DNA of 64,000 nt from Marinobacter halodurans (GCF_004327985.1 NZ_SJDL01000007.1:62001-126000); one strand, 5' to 3'; counted from the stretch's first letter, positions 1 through 9,378 are shown. Made by a program: numbers and translations. The notes: generated from the letters alone by a model not told the origin.

Positions 1-2
1 GC

Positions 3-1238
3 CAACTGAACGATGACATGAAGCTGCTCAGTGCCGGGAAGCGGTGGTTGGCGGGCATGACCCAGGCGGTGGACGAAGGCGTGGCGTTGGCACCCACATC
101 CGACGACTCGCTGTTTGCCACGGTGGCGCTCCTGGCGTCGCAACGGAACCTGACGGCGTTGTCGGTATGGAGCCCGACCTTTGCCCTGGGACTCCTGGAC
201 AAGCTGTCCCAATGGCGGGAACCGCTGGCCGAGGTACTGCAATCCGGCTCCTGGGGACCCTATGAAGCCGCACTGGAACACCTGCCGGCACCGCGTAATG
301 CCGAGGTCGCGGCAATGCTGAGGGCCTGGGACGGTGCGGCCAGTTCGTCGTTCTACCGCGAGCTATGGCCCAGCCTGTCGCTGGTGAGTGCCTGGGATAC
401 CGCGGCGGCACAGCCCTGGGCGCTCAAGTTGCGGGCGGCCCTGCCCCAGAGCAGCTTCCAGGGTAAGGGATTATGGGCGACCGAGGGAGTGGTGACCATT
501 CCCCTCAGGGCCCCAGACTCCGGGACGGAGGACGCCCATCATGTCCTGGCGGTCAACTCCCATGCCTACGAGTTTGAAGATGAAGCCACGGGCCGGATCC
601 TGCCACCCTGGGAACTGGAGCGGGGGCAACGGGTTGCTCCCTTGCTGACAACGGGCTCCGGCCTGCTGCGCTACCGGCTTGGCGACCATCTCGAAGTCAC
701 CGGGTTTCATGGTGAGTTGCCCGCCCTGAGATTCCTCGGCCGGAACGGAACCACCGATATGGTCGGCGAGAAAATCAGTGCGGTCGTCGCCCAGGCCGTG
801 TTGGACAGGCTGCCCTGGCCGGCGGGTGTCCGGCCGGTGGTCCTGCTGGCGGCCAGTGAGCCCGGCCCCGGCAGTAAACCCTGTTACGTGTTGATGGTTG
901 AAGCCCCGGCCGATATCGGCGAAGCGTCCAGCGGGCCCTACAGCAAGAGGCTGGCCGATGCCCTGGAAACCGAGCTATGCGGCAACTTTCACTACCGACT
1001 GGCTCGTAATCTCGGCCAGCTGGCGCCGGCTCGCTGTCGTTGTGCATCCGGTATGGCCTGGGCATACCTGTCAGCCTGTCGGAAACGTGGAATGATTGTG
1101 GGTAATGTCAAAGTGGAAGCCCTAAGGCAATGGGCCGGTACGTTGCCCGGTGCGGATGACCTGTCCGGATTCACGGAGTCGGTTGGACCCGGCGAACCCG
1201 ATGGGCGGGAAACGCCGCTCCGGGAGGTGTCCACATGA
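3..1238 (+). CDS. GH3 auxin-responsive promoter family protein (5' end outside window)
   Basis: The frame is open to the left edge, so the first methionine visible (position 18) is probably internal and only the C-terminal roughly 410 residues are present. The segment GLWATEG, the motif LLRYRLGD and the following FLGRNGTTDMVGEKIS match the second and third nucleotide-binding motifs of GH3 acyl-adenylate-forming enzymes, which in plants conjugate carboxylic acids to amino acids. The N-terminal P-loop-like motif would lie upstream of the window. The stop overlaps the next start (ATGA at 1235-1238), so it is translationally coupled to the GNAT-like gene and shares an operon with an RND exporter. 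The substrate of bacterial GH3 proteins is unknown; a conjugate exported by the pump is my inference. Confidence 0.8.
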   Translation, partial: QLNDDMKLLSAGKRWLAGMTQAVDEGVALAPTSDDSLFATVALLASQRNLTALSVWSPTFALGLLDKLSQWREPLAEVLQSGSWGPYEAALEHLPAPRNAEVAAMLRAWDGAASSSFYRELWPSLSLVSAWDTAAAQPWALKLRAALPQSSFQGKGLWATEGVVTIPLRAPDSGTEDAHHVLAVNSHAYEFEDEATGRILPPWELERGQRVAPLLTTGSGLLRYRLGDHLEVTGFHGELPALRFLGRNGTTDMVGEKISAVVAQAVLDRLPWPAGVRPVVLLAASEPGPGSKPCYVLMVEAPADIGEASSGPYSKRLADALETELCGNFHYRLARNLGQLAPARCRCASGMAWAYLSACRKRGMIVGNVKVEALRQWAGTLPGADDLSGFTESVGPGEPDGRETPLREVST

Positions 1239-2362
1239 GTGCCATCGGCGCCCGCGCGTACCATGTACGGTCAGCGCGCGAGGATGACAACGAGGCCATT
1301 CTCTCGCTACTGGAAGATAACCCCCAGCCGGGGCCGGTGAGCCTGGCGTTCGAGCGCGCGCCGGATTACTTCCACAGTGCCGCCGTCAGTTGCCGGCAGG
1401 CGGATGTCTTCGTGGTGGAGCAGCACCGGCCAGGGCAGTCGGCGCCCCGCATGTCGGGTGTGTTCAATATTGGCCGCCGGGACCTGTACGTCAACGGGAC
1501 GATCCAGCCGGTGCGGTATGCCCATGATTTCCGCATTGCCCACGCGGCACGGGGAGGGGAGGCGCTCTGGGCCGCCTATGAGGGTGGCCGCGCCATCCTG
1601 GATGGCCAACGCTGGATACAGGCCGTGGTACTGGCGGATAACCAACATTTCCTGAACGCCATCCGCCGGCGCAGGAAGGGCATGCCCGCCTTCTACCCGG
1701 CGGGCGATATCGAAACCAGTTTGCTGTGTGGATGGCGCCGGCGCCCGCGCAACACCGATGGCCTGACCATCCGCATGGCCAATCGGCAGGACCTGGCCAT
1801 CATGCAGTCGTTCTATGACAGGCTGGCGCCCCGGCGCCAATTCGCTCCTGCCTATCGCTTTGCCGACCTGATCGCCGGGGATCCGTTCTATCGGGGGCTG
1901 GACATATCGGACTACTGGCTGGCGTTCGATGGCGATGAGCTGGTTGGATTGGCAGGTACCTGGGACCAGAAAGCCTTCCGGCAGACCCGGGTTAGCGGCT
2001 ACAGCCTGCCGATGCGCCTGGCTCGTCCCTTCTACAACGGATGGAGCCGCATACGTGGCGGTATTCGCCTGCCTGGCAAGGGGGATTGCTTCAATTACCG
2101 GATGGTCCACACCTTGCTGGCCCGGCAGCAGGATCCCTTGATCCTGGAGGCTATGTTGTGCCATCTGCACCGCTGTTTCCGGCCCTACTATGACGCCCTG
2201 GTCTGCGGGTTCTTTGACAGCGATCCGGGTGCCGGGGTTGCCGCTGGGTTTTCACGACGGGTTTTGCGCAGTCATCACTTCCTGGTGAGCTGGTCCGGGA
2301 CGGATCCGACCACCGGACTCGACGGCGGGTTGATCCCCTATGCCGAAGTGGCCCGGCTGTAA
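1235..2362 (+). CDS. GNAT-like acyltransferase, two-lobed
   Basis: This is a 375-residue cytoplasmic protein without signal peptide or membrane segment. The N-terminal half begins with a typical GNAT opening (YHVRSAREDDNEAILSLL) and a second GNAT-like opening appears near residue 180 (LTIRMANRQDLAIMQSFYDRL), followed by WLAFDGDELVGLAGTW, which resembles the central beta strands of acetyltransferases. The arrangement suggests two fused GNAT folds, one perhaps degenerate. Its start overlaps the GH3 stop and the RND adaptor follows after 9 bases, so the four genes are one transcription unit. A role in modifying the product of the GH3 enzyme is plausible but inferred. The exact acyl donor and acceptor cannot be told. 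Confidence 0.65.
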   Translation: MSAIGARAYHVRSAREDDNEAILSLLEDNPQPGPVSLAFERAPDYFHSAAVSCRQADVFVVEQHRPGQSAPRMSGVFNIGRRDLYVNGTIQPVRYAHDFRIAHAARGGEALWAAYEGGRAILDGQRWIQAVVLADNQHFLNAIRRRRKGMPAFYPAGDIETSLLCGWRRRPRNTDGLTIRMANRQDLAIMQSFYDRLAPRRQFAPAYRFADLIAGDPFYRGLDISDYWLAFDGDELVGLAGTWDQKAFRQTRVSGYSLPMRLARPFYNGWSRIRGGIRLPGKGDCFNYRMVHTLLARQQDPLILEAMLCHLHRCFRPYYDALVCGFFDSDPGAGVAAGFSRRVLRSHHFLVSWSGTDPTTGLDGGLIPYAEVARL

Positions 2363-2371
2363 GGAGGGGAT

Positions 2372-3568
2372 ATGGCCAAGACTGCGTCCAGAACGCCTCT
2401 CCTGACCCCGGGCCGGGTTTCGGTACTGACCCTGGGGCTGCTGACAGCCCTGCTTATCGCCGTTTACCAGTCTGCACCGGAACAGAAACGGGCGGCGCCG
2501 GCGGTGAAGAGCCCCGAGTTCGAAGTGCTGGAAGTCCAGCCGCGAACCTTGGCGCTGACCCTGGCAAGCCAGGGTATTGCCGAGCCCCGGCGAAGGTTGC
2601 GTCTGGCATTCCGGACGGAAGGGGAAATTGTGGAAGTGTCACCCGCCTTCGAGAACGGTGGCTGGGTTGAGAAGGGGCAGGATCTGGCCCGGCAGGAGAC
2701 CTTGCCCCTGGAATTGATGTTGAGCCAGCGCAAGCATGACCTGAGCTCGGCCCGACTGCACATGGAGCAGGCCCGGGCCAGGGCCCGTATGGCCAGGAGG
2801 GACGTTGCGCCGAATGCCACGGCCTTTGCCCGTCATGAACCCCAACTGGAGGAGGCCCAGGCCCGGGTTGAGGCTGCCCGGCTCGCGGTCAAGCGGGTGG
2901 CGGCGGACCTTGCCCGGGCAACACTGAAAGCGCCGTTCTCCGGGCGTCTTGAACAGGTGAACATCAGCGTCGGTGAGACCGTCGCAGCCGGGGAGGTGCT
3001 GGGTGAACTGTACAGTGCCGGTGACATGGAAGTGCGCCTGCCCCTGCGGGATCGCTGGTTGGTGCTGCTGGATGGCGACGGGGAAGTGCCCGGTTCCGGC
3101 AAGGAGCCGCTGTCGATTCCCGTCACGCTGGAAGGCCGGTTTGCCGGTCGGGTCCGATCCTGGCAGGGGGTGATTACCCGCCGGGAGGGAGGGGTAAGCC
3201 GCAACCAGATGAGTTGGCTGATCGCGGAGGTTCACCCCGACGCACACAGGGTTCCGCTGGAACCCGGCGTATTCGTGGAGGCGGGCATCCATGGCCGGCG
3301 GTTTGACGATATGGTGGTGCTGCCCCGTTCCGCCATGATCCCGGGCGAGGGGGTCTGGGTGGTCGATGAATCCGGTCGGTTGCAGCGGCGCCGGGTCAGC
3401 GTGGTATACAAGGAGGGTGACCGGGTATTTATCACCGGGGGACTGGCCGCTGGCGAGCGGGTCCTGCTCCGGGGCACCGACCTGCTGTCGGAGGGCATGA
3501 AAGTCCGGACCCGGTTACAGGATCCCTCCGGTGGCGTGGCGATGAGCACTGCGGGATCAAGGCGATGA
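2372..3568 (+). CDS. RND efflux periplasmic adaptor subunit (HlyD/MFP family)
   Basis: A 398-residue membrane fusion protein that would bridge the inner-membrane pump encoded next to an outer-membrane channel. One N-terminal transmembrane segment (about residues 16-33) anchors it. A lipoyl half-motif, a coiled hairpin rich in Ala, Arg and Glu (about 110-185), the second lipoyl half (LKAPFSGRLEQVNISVGE) and beta-barrel and membrane-proximal domains follow in the standard order; near the C-terminus VVLPRSAMIPGEGVWVV is typical of the family. AAGGAGG lies just upstream of the ATG. The stop overlaps the pump start at 3565-3568. No outer-membrane factor gene is in the window. Confidence 0.92.
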   Translation: MAKTASRTPLLTPGRVSVLTLGLLTALLIAVYQSAPEQKRAAPAVKSPEFEVLEVQPRTLALTLASQGIAEPRRRLRLAFRTEGEIVEVSPAFENGGWVEKGQDLARQETLPLELMLSQRKHDLSSARLHMEQARARARMARRDVAPNATAFARHEPQLEEAQARVEAARLAVKRVAADLARATLKAPFSGRLEQVNISVGETVAAGEVLGELYSAGDMEVRLPLRDRWLVLLDGDGEVPGSGKEPLSIPVTLEGRFAGRVRSWQGVITRREGGVSRNQMSWLIAEVHPDAHRVPLEPGVFVEAGIHGRRFDDMVVLPRSAMIPGEGVWVVDESGRLQRRRVSVVYKEGDRVFITGGLAAGERVLLRGTDLLSEGMKVRTRLQDPSGGVAMSTAGSRR

Positions 3569-6500
3569 TCGAGCGCTCCATTGCCCTGTTCATCGACCGG
3601 CCGGCCGTCGCCAACCTGCTGGCGATACTCCTCCTGGCCGGCGGCTTGCTGGCCCTGCACCAGACCCGCCAGGAGACCCTGCCCAATGTGCCCCTGGAGC
3701 GGATTGGTGTGGTGAGCGAGCTCCCCGCAGCTTCCCCCAGGGAGGTGGAGCAGCGCTTGTGCTATCCCCTGGAAACGGCGCTGGCAACGGTCGAAGGGGT
3801 GACCAATATTCGCAGTGAGTCCCGGGAGGGGCTCTGTTCGATTACCGTGGATGTGGTGGAGGGCGAGTCCTCCTCCGATGTGCGTTCCCGAATGGCCGCC
3901 CGGGTCCAGACGCTGACTGACCTGCCCGGGGATGCGACGGTTCCCAAGGTCGAGGAGGTGGTATTCCGCAACCGGGTTGCCCGTCTGTTGGTGGTCGGTG
4001 ACGTGGAGCCGAGGGTCCTGCATGAGGTGGCCTGGCGATTGCGTGGCGAGCTTCTCGCGGTCCCGGAGATTGCCGATGTTCGTTTGGAGGGATTGCCGGA
4101 TCGGGAGATCAGCCTCACGGTAGGCAGGGACAGCCTGTACCGCCATGACCTGACCCTGACGGGCATTGCCCGTGCCCTGGAAAACGGGCTTGGCCGGATT
4201 CCGGGTGGGCTGATGCGCGGTCGCGACAGGGAGGCTCTGGTCTCCGCCGGGCATGCGGTCACCACGCCTGACGCCTATGCCGACGTGGTCATCCGACGGA
4301 CTGACGATGGGGAAGAATTGCGCTTTGGTGATATTGGCCGGGTGGAGGACGGCTTTGGTCGCGACGCGATGGCGGCCTGGCTCGATGGCCACCGGGCCGC
4401 CGCCCTGGATGTCTACCGGATTGGCAACCAGGATGTGATGGACACGGCCGAGGCGGTGCACCGCTTCGTCGATGGGGCGAAACTGCCGGCTGGCATCTCC
4501 CTGCAACTCTGGCAGGACGACGCCCGCCAGTACCGGGATCGCTCCGGGCTGCTCTGGAGCAATGCACTGCAGGGGCTGGTGCTGCTGGTCTTGCTGTTGG
4601 GGCTGTTCCTGGGGTTGCGCCTGGCGTTCTGGGTCGGGGCCGGTATTCCGGTGGCCATGATTGGGGCCTGCATCATCCTCCCGCTCACCGGCGGCTCGCT
4701 CAATACCATTTCGCTCTTTGCCTTCATCCTGGTGCTGGGGATCGTGGTGGACGACGCCGTGATTGTCGGTGAAAGCATTGAGCATGAGGCTCGCCATCAC
4801 GGGCATTCGACCACCGCAGTCAGGATAGGGGTGGTACGGGTCGCGTTGCCCATTGCCGTGGCCGTACTCACCACGGCCCTGAGTTTCGTGCCCATGCTGT
4901 TCCTGCCCGGCCCTGAAGGCGAATTCATGCGGGTGGTGCCCATCATCGCCATCACCGTGCTTGGTCTCTCCCTTGTCGAGTCGCTCTGGATTCTGCCCTC
5001 GCATCTCAATCACGCGGTACGGCGACGTACGGGCATGGCATCCGGGTGGAGCCAGCGGATGAACACCGGGTTCGATGCCGCCGTGAGCCGTTACCTCGGC
5101 GCGGCAGTGGCACCCATGTTGCGCTGGCGCTTGCCTATTGCACTGGTGTTCTTCGGCCTGTTCCTGTTCTGCGCATCGCTACTGCACAGCGGCTGGCTGG
5201 GCGTCACCATGTTCTCCAATGTGGCGGGAGACCGGGTGATGGCCGACCTCCGGTTCGCCGAGGGAACCAGTAGCCAGCAGATGCTTGAGGCGACCCGGGC
5301 GTTGCAACAGAGCGCGATGACGTTGCAGGAGGCGCTGGGTGACGAAGGGCGTGCCTCGCCGATTACCGCCATCCTTGCCGAGCAGGGGCGCCGGGATAAT
5401 TACTCCACGGCCCGAGACCCTTCGGCCCACCTTCGTGTGCGGGTATCGCTGGCACTGCGTCCCGGTGACCGGGACCTGTCACCGGACGACATCGCCCGCC
5501 GCTGGCGGCGGGTATTCACGGCGCCGGAGGGTGTCGTCTCCGTGCGGTTCCATACCAGCCTCAACCGGATCCGGCCTGATATCCACATCAATCTCTACCA
5601 CCCGGATCCCGACACGCTGATGACGATGGCCGGAGAGCTCGAGACAGCCTTGGGGCAGTTGGATGGGGTATTCGAGATAGACAACAACATGCGCTCCGGA
5701 TTCACCGAAATTGGTTTGCAGGTCCGGCCGGGCGCCAGGTTGGGCGGGCTGACGGAGGAAGAACTGGGGCGCCAGGTTCAGGCTGCATTCCAGGGTACGC
5801 AGATCGACCGCTTGCCCCAGGGCGACCACGATGTGCCCGTGGTATTACGTTTGCCCCAGGAACAAAGCAGCAGTCTGTGGCAGCTTGGGCAACTGCCGGT
5901 GCATCTGGAGGGGGGCGCCGTAGCGCCGTTACAGGTGCTGGCGGAGCTGAAGGTACACAGGACATCGGCCATCATTCCCCACTATGACGGCAAGCCGGCG
6001 GCCACGGTAACCGCGTATGTCGACCCTGCGGTGTCCTCGCCAGGCCGGGTCATGGCCCGGTTGCAGGATGACCTGCTGGGGGAGTTGGCCCACCGCTGGC
6101 CAGGGGCGCGCTGGCAGCAGGCCGGCAAACCTGTGGCGATCAACCTGTTCCTGAATTATTTGACAACCAGCTACGTGTTGGCGCTGCTGGCCATGTTCTT
6201 CGTGTTGACCATGATGTTCGGAAACTACTCGCAACCGCTGCTGATCGTCGCTGCCATTCCGTTCGGGATGGTGGGCGCGATCCTGGGGCATGCCTTGCTT
6301 GGCCTGGATCTGACCCTGTGGTCTGTGATTGGAATGGTCGCCGTCAGTGGCGTCGTGATCAACGACAACCTGGTGCTGATCGACCGCATCAACCAGCTCC
6401 GGCTCGAGCGTACCGGAATGCGACAGGCCATTGCCCTGGCCCTTGCCCAGCGTATCCGGCCCATCCTGTTGACGACGTTGACAACCTTCCTGGCGGTGGC

Positions 6501-6831
6501 ACCGCTGGCATTCGAGACCAACCCCCAGGCCGGCTTCCTGGTGCCAATGGCGGTATCCCTGGGCTTTGGCGTCCTGTTTGCCAGTGCCACCACGGTGATA
6601 TTGGTGCCCTGCCTGATCGTCCTGGGGCAGGACGGAGCCGTATGGGTTCGCGGGCAGTGGTTCCGCCTGCGCCGGGCAACCGAGAAGGACTCGGTGGAAC
6701 AGGCCTATAGAGCGGGTAAATTCGCCCGCCGTGGCGGGCAGATGGCGGGGAACCCCTATCGGGATGCGGTGTTGGCGGCCAGTTGGGAGGCTGGTTTCAA
6801 TGATGCCGACCGCTCCGGTGGCAGCGCTTGA
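3565..6831 (+). CDS. RND efflux transporter permease (AcrB/HAE-type)
   Basis: At 1088 residues this has the length and repeat structure of proton-driven RND pumps: one N-terminal transmembrane helix, a large periplasmic loop, five helices, a second large loop and a final helix group. The hallmark TM4 acidic pair is present in GIVVDDAVIVGESIEHEA, and the second half carries the mirror segment GVVINDNLVLIDRINQL. The motif order and FVPMLFLPGPEGEF in the middle fit the MMPL/AcrB superfamily. It is the last gene of the GH3-GNAT-adaptor-pump operon. The substrate is unknown; linkage to a GH3 enzyme suggests export of a small conjugated acid rather than a classical drug, which is inference. Confidence 0.93.
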   Translation: MIERSIALFIDRPAVANLLAILLLAGGLLALHQTRQETLPNVPLERIGVVSELPAASPREVEQRLCYPLETALATVEGVTNIRSESREGLCSITVDVVEGESSSDVRSRMAARVQTLTDLPGDATVPKVEEVVFRNRVARLLVVGDVEPRVLHEVAWRLRGELLAVPEIADVRLEGLPDREISLTVGRDSLYRHDLTLTGIARALENGLGRIPGGLMRGRDREALVSAGHAVTTPDAYADVVIRRTDDGEELRFGDIGRVEDGFGRDAMAAWLDGHRAAALDVYRIGNQDVMDTAEAVHRFVDGAKLPAGISLQLWQDDARQYRDRSGLLWSNALQGLVLLVLLLGLFLGLRLAFWVGAGIPVAMIGACIILPLTGGSLNTISLFAFILVLGIVVDDAVIVGESIEHEARHHGHSTTAVRIGVVRVALPIAVAVLTTALSFVPMLFLPGPEGEFMRVVPIIAITVLGLSLVESLWILPSHLNHAVRRRTGMASGWSQRMNTGFDAAVSRYLGAAVAPMLRWRLPIALVFFGLFLFCASLLHSGWLGVTMFSNVAGDRVMADLRFAEGTSSQQMLEATRALQQSAMTLQEALGDEGRASPITAILAEQGRRDNYSTARDPSAHLRVRVSLALRPGDRDLSPDDIARRWRRVFTAPEGVVSVRFHTSLNRIRPDIHINLYHPDPDTLMTMAGELETALGQLDGVFEIDNNMRSGFTEIGLQVRPGARLGGLTEEELGRQVQAAFQGTQIDRLPQGDHDVPVVLRLPQEQSSSLWQLGQLPVHLEGGAVAPLQVLAELKVHRTSAIIPHYDGKPAATVTAYVDPAVSSPGRVMARLQDDLLGELAHRWPGARWQQAGKPVAINLFLNYLTTSYVLALLAMFFVLTMMFGNYSQPLLIVAAIPFGMVGAILGHALLGLDLTLWSVIGMVAVSGVVINDNLVLIDRINQLRLERTGMRQAIALALAQRIRPILLTTLTTFLAVAPLAFETNPQAGFLVPMAVSLGFGVLFASATTVILVPCLIVLGQDGAVWVRGQWFRLRRATEKDSVEQAYRAGKFARRGGQMAGNPYRDAVLAASWEAGFNDADRSGGSA

Positions 6832-7146
6832 GCCGTGTGGTGGCCCGGACCAGGGCGGCTCTCCAGACTAAAGGGGGCCAGTTACGCCTTTTCCAATCAC
6901 CCCGCAGCGGTATCTACTCGAATATTCAGGCTTTATAGTCTTCGATTCCCCCCCATCCATTAAAAGGTGGGCAAAGCCTTCATTCTGTGCTGTCTTTATA
7001 AGGGGGATCATTACGAGGCCTGATTGGGACGATTTATTTTCTGGAAGAACCATTCACCCAATACAGGCTTGCCCGCCAAGGTTGCTACACTGGTAATAGA
7101 GGCGCGCCGGGAGTCTTGCGTGCACAGGGAGTGAAGAGGGTCTGTA
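6832..7146. other. Intergenic region, no gene recognised
   Basis: The 315 bases between the RND pump and the next solute-binding protein gene are AT-richer than the flanking genes. No ORF with family resemblance was seen on either strand. A TACACT-like -10 hexamer lies near 7083-7088, upstream of the following gene, and could be part of its promoter, but the -35 is not convincing. Confidence 0.4.
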
Positions 7147-8025
7147 GTGAGGCGAGCCTGGAACATGATCATGTGGCGCTGTTGGACGCTGATTCTGGCG
7201 GGAGTAGGGTTCCTGGTGGTGTCAGTTGGTGTGGCGGCGCAGCCCGTACCGACGGAATCGCGTACCGTCACGGTGGTGACGGGCGACTGGCCGCCCTATG
7301 TCACCCAGGCGGAGCCCGATCATGGCCCCATGGCCCAAGTCATTAGCCGTGTGTTTAACGACGCCGGCTACCAGGTCAAATACATATTCCAGCCGTGGAA
7401 ACGCAGTAAGGAGCAGGTCCTCAAGGGGGATGCTGACGTCCTCATGCCGGCCTACTGCTCACCGGATCGCGCCGATATCTATCTGTGCAGCGATACGGTC
7501 ATTACCGGCAAACAGGTTCTGTTCCATCGCGTCGACACGCCCCTTCACTGGACATCCGTGGAGGACCTGCGTGGTTACATCATTGGGGGCACGCTCGGCT
7601 ATTACTACGGCAACGACTTTGAGACCGCGGAAAAGCGGGGCGAGCTACAGATCGTGCGTGTCGCCAGCGATGCGACCAACATGCGGCTGCTGATGAAGGG
7701 GCGCATTCAGCTCTATCCCCAGGACAAGGCCGTCGGATTTGCCATGCTCCATGAGCTCTATCCTCCAGAGCGCTGGCCGGAAATTACGGCTGATGACAAA
7801 CCGTTGCACAAACAGTCCCTGCACCTGCTGTTTACCCGGGAGACGCCCCGGGGGGCCAAACTGAAACGCGTCTTCGATAACGGCCTGACGCACTTGCGGC
7901 ACACCGGCGAGTTGTCGCAGATCATGAGTAACCTGACCCGGAAAGACCAGATCATGCCTGTGGAGAAGGAGCCGGCAGACGCGGCCCAGACCTCCCGGCC
8001 CCCTCAGCTTGCGCCAGTCGAATAG
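7147..8025 (+). CDS. Periplasmic amino-acid-type solute-binding protein (SBP_bac_3)
   Basis: A 292-residue protein with an N-terminal signal peptide (positively charged start, hydrophobic stretch, then VGVAAQP) followed by the family-3 solute-binding fold: VVTGDWPPYVTQ at the start of lobe 1, PWKRSKEQVLKGDADVLMPAY, and the hinge-lobe 2 segment VEDLRGYIIGGTLGYYYG. I chose the GTG at 7147 because GAGGG lies six bases upstream; ATGs at 7165 and 7171 are alternatives. No permease or ATPase gene is nearby, so it may be an orphan binding protein, either a sensor partner or one serving a distant transporter. The C-terminal tail after residue 265 is hydrophilic and Pro-rich. Confidence 0.85.
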   Translation: MRRAWNMIMWRCWTLILAGVGFLVVSVGVAAQPVPTESRTVTVVTGDWPPYVTQAEPDHGPMAQVISRVFNDAGYQVKYIFQPWKRSKEQVLKGDADVLMPAYCSPDRADIYLCSDTVITGKQVLFHRVDTPLHWTSVEDLRGYIIGGTLGYYYGNDFETAEKRGELQIVRVASDATNMRLLMKGRIQLYPQDKAVGFAMLHELYPPERWPEITADDKPLHKQSLHLLFTRETPRGAKLKRVFDNGLTHLRHTGELSQIMSNLTRKDQIMPVEKEPADAAQTSRPPQLAPVE

Positions 8026-8058
8026 ACCCTGTCAGGCCAGAGGGGGCCGGAAACAGCG

Positions 8059-8148
8059 TCAGCCCCGATGCGCCGCCTCGATTGCCGCGATGTCAATCTT
8101 GCCCATCTGCATCATGGCCTCGAAAGCCCGCTTGGCGGCGACACGGCT
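8059..8148 (-). pseudogene. C-terminal remnant of a VOC/PhnB-like protein
   Basis: In the minus-strand frame ending with the stop at 8059-8061 the translation contains RAFEAMMQMGKIDIAAIEAA, which is the characteristic C-terminal end of PhnB-like VOC (glyoxalase-superfamily) proteins. Nothing of the upstream part of such a gene remains: the DNA immediately before it codes, in another frame, for the end of the methyltransferase gene. The segment is therefore read as the leftover 3' end of a lost gene. The family match is by recognition of the motif, not by a search. Confidence 0.6.
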
Positions 8149-8757
8149 TTTTCGCAACAATAAAAACCGAGTCCTTCTTCGGCTGCCACTCGTAATCGAT
8201 GGCGAAGCCGGCGCGGGTCAGCATGGCGAGCAGCTCTGCCTTGCTGAATCGGCTTACGTGGGGGCAAGACCCAGCCGCTGCATGGTCGGGATCAGCAGCC
8301 GCCAATGGAGTTTCAGGTCGGCGATCAGAGCGCTACTGGACACGAAGATCCCACCCGGTTTCAGCGCGTCCCGGACCCGGCAGACGGTCGCCTCAACGTC
8401 TTCCAGGAGGTGCAGGATGTTGAGGCCGAGTACGGCATCGAAGCGTTCCCCCGCCAGGTCGAGGCTATCCAGGGTGCCCTGCTGGAAGCGGATATTGGTG
8501 ATGCCGGCGTCCCGCGCTTTCTGCTCGGCGATCTCCAGCATCCTGCCGGAGATGTCGGTCGCCAGGATGTGCTGGATATGGGGCGCATGGTGGATGGCCG
8601 TACTGCCCGTACCACAGCCGAACTCCAGTACCTGCCAGTCCGGTCGGAAGTAGCCCTGGGTGACGGCCAACTTGCGTTGATAGGTCGGTTCATCCCTGAC
8701 CGGGCTTCTGGCGTAGCGAGGCGCGGCTTTGTCCCAGAATTCCTTTGGTTTCTTCAC
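8093..8757 (-). pseudogene. Class I SAM-dependent methyltransferase, interrupted by a one-base frameshift
   Basis: Starting at a GTG (8757) the minus strand encodes KKPKEFWDKAAPRYA, the SAM-binding motif VLEFGCGTGSTAI, the acidic motif ILATDISGRMLEIA and post-motif regions of a class I methyltransferase of the type found in small orphan methyltransferases. The frame ends early in the run of five G at 8260-8264 (C on the coding strand). The remainder, HVSRFSKAELLAMLTRAGF to the natural-looking end FIVAKKP, continues in another frame; adding one base in the run would restore a single protein of about 210 residues. It may be a true pseudogene or a homopolymer sequencing error. The 3' end runs into a VOC-protein remnant. 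Confidence 0.75.
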
Positions 8758-8924
8758 ATGAATGGTCCCGGATTGGCGCAGGCCTGTTTCAATGTAGTCG
8801 GAGGGTGTCCGGATGGCCAGTCGCTGTCCGGCTGGAGTCATGGCGTGTGGCGATACGGAACCAGGCATAGTAGCGTTTGATCATCGGGATCCGGCGGCAG
8901 GCATCGCCGGAACAGGAGGGGAAT

Positions 8925-9326
8925 ATGTCCGCTGCACTCATGATCAAGACACTGCTGGTTTGGCTGGGCATCCTGGCGTTGGCGATCGGCAATGGCGTCC
9001 TTCGCGAGGCGCTGCTGATGCCGGTGTTCGGCGCGCCGGCGGGGCTGGTGCTCAGCGGCGTCCTGTTGTCCGGCCTGATTCTCGGGGTCGCCTACGCGGT
9101 GCTGCCGTGGTTCGGGCGACTGCCGTTAACCCGGTATTGGGCCATCGGTATGACCTGGCTGTGCCTGACCCTGGTGTTTGAGTTTGGGTTTGGCTACCTC
9201 GTCCAGGGCAAGTCCTGGCCCCAGTTGTTCGAAGCCTATACCTTCCAGGGCGGCAATATCTGGCCCATTGTGCTTCTCGTCGTTGCGACGGCGCCGCGAG
9301 TGGCGGTCTGGCTCAGGCGCCCCTGA
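8925..9326 (+). CDS. Small four-helix integral membrane protein, unknown function
   Basis: A 133-residue hydrophobic protein with about four predicted transmembrane helices (near residues 6-23, 33-54, 66-86 and 106-124). The ATG at 8925 is preceded by AGGAGGGG, so the longer frame beginning at 8877 is not needed. Conserved-looking features are LREALLMP in the first loop and FEFGFGYLVQGKSWP in the third helix-loop region. Similar small proteins are annotated only as hypothetical membrane proteins. It is divergent from the methyltransferase gene. I cannot assign a function. Confidence 0.7.
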   Translation: MSAALMIKTLLVWLGILALAIGNGVLREALLMPVFGAPAGLVLSGVLLSGLILGVAYAVLPWFGRLPLTRYWAIGMTWLCLTLVFEFGFGYLVQGKSWPQLFEAYTFQGGNIWPIVLLVVATAPRVAVWLRRP

Positions 9327-9378
9327 ATGATGGCCGGGTAAGCGTATTGCGACGGGGAGGTGGTTGACTTACGGGCAC

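Noticed and set aside
3232-5013. 593-codon open frame on the minus strand inside the RND adaptor and pump genes
   Set aside because: It is antisense to two well-supported genes, shows no family resemblance and is the kind of long shadow frame expected in GC-rich DNA.
8009-8653. 214-codon plus-strand frame opposite the methyltransferase
   Set aside because: It mirrors the methyltransferase codons and has no ribosome-binding site or recognisable motif.
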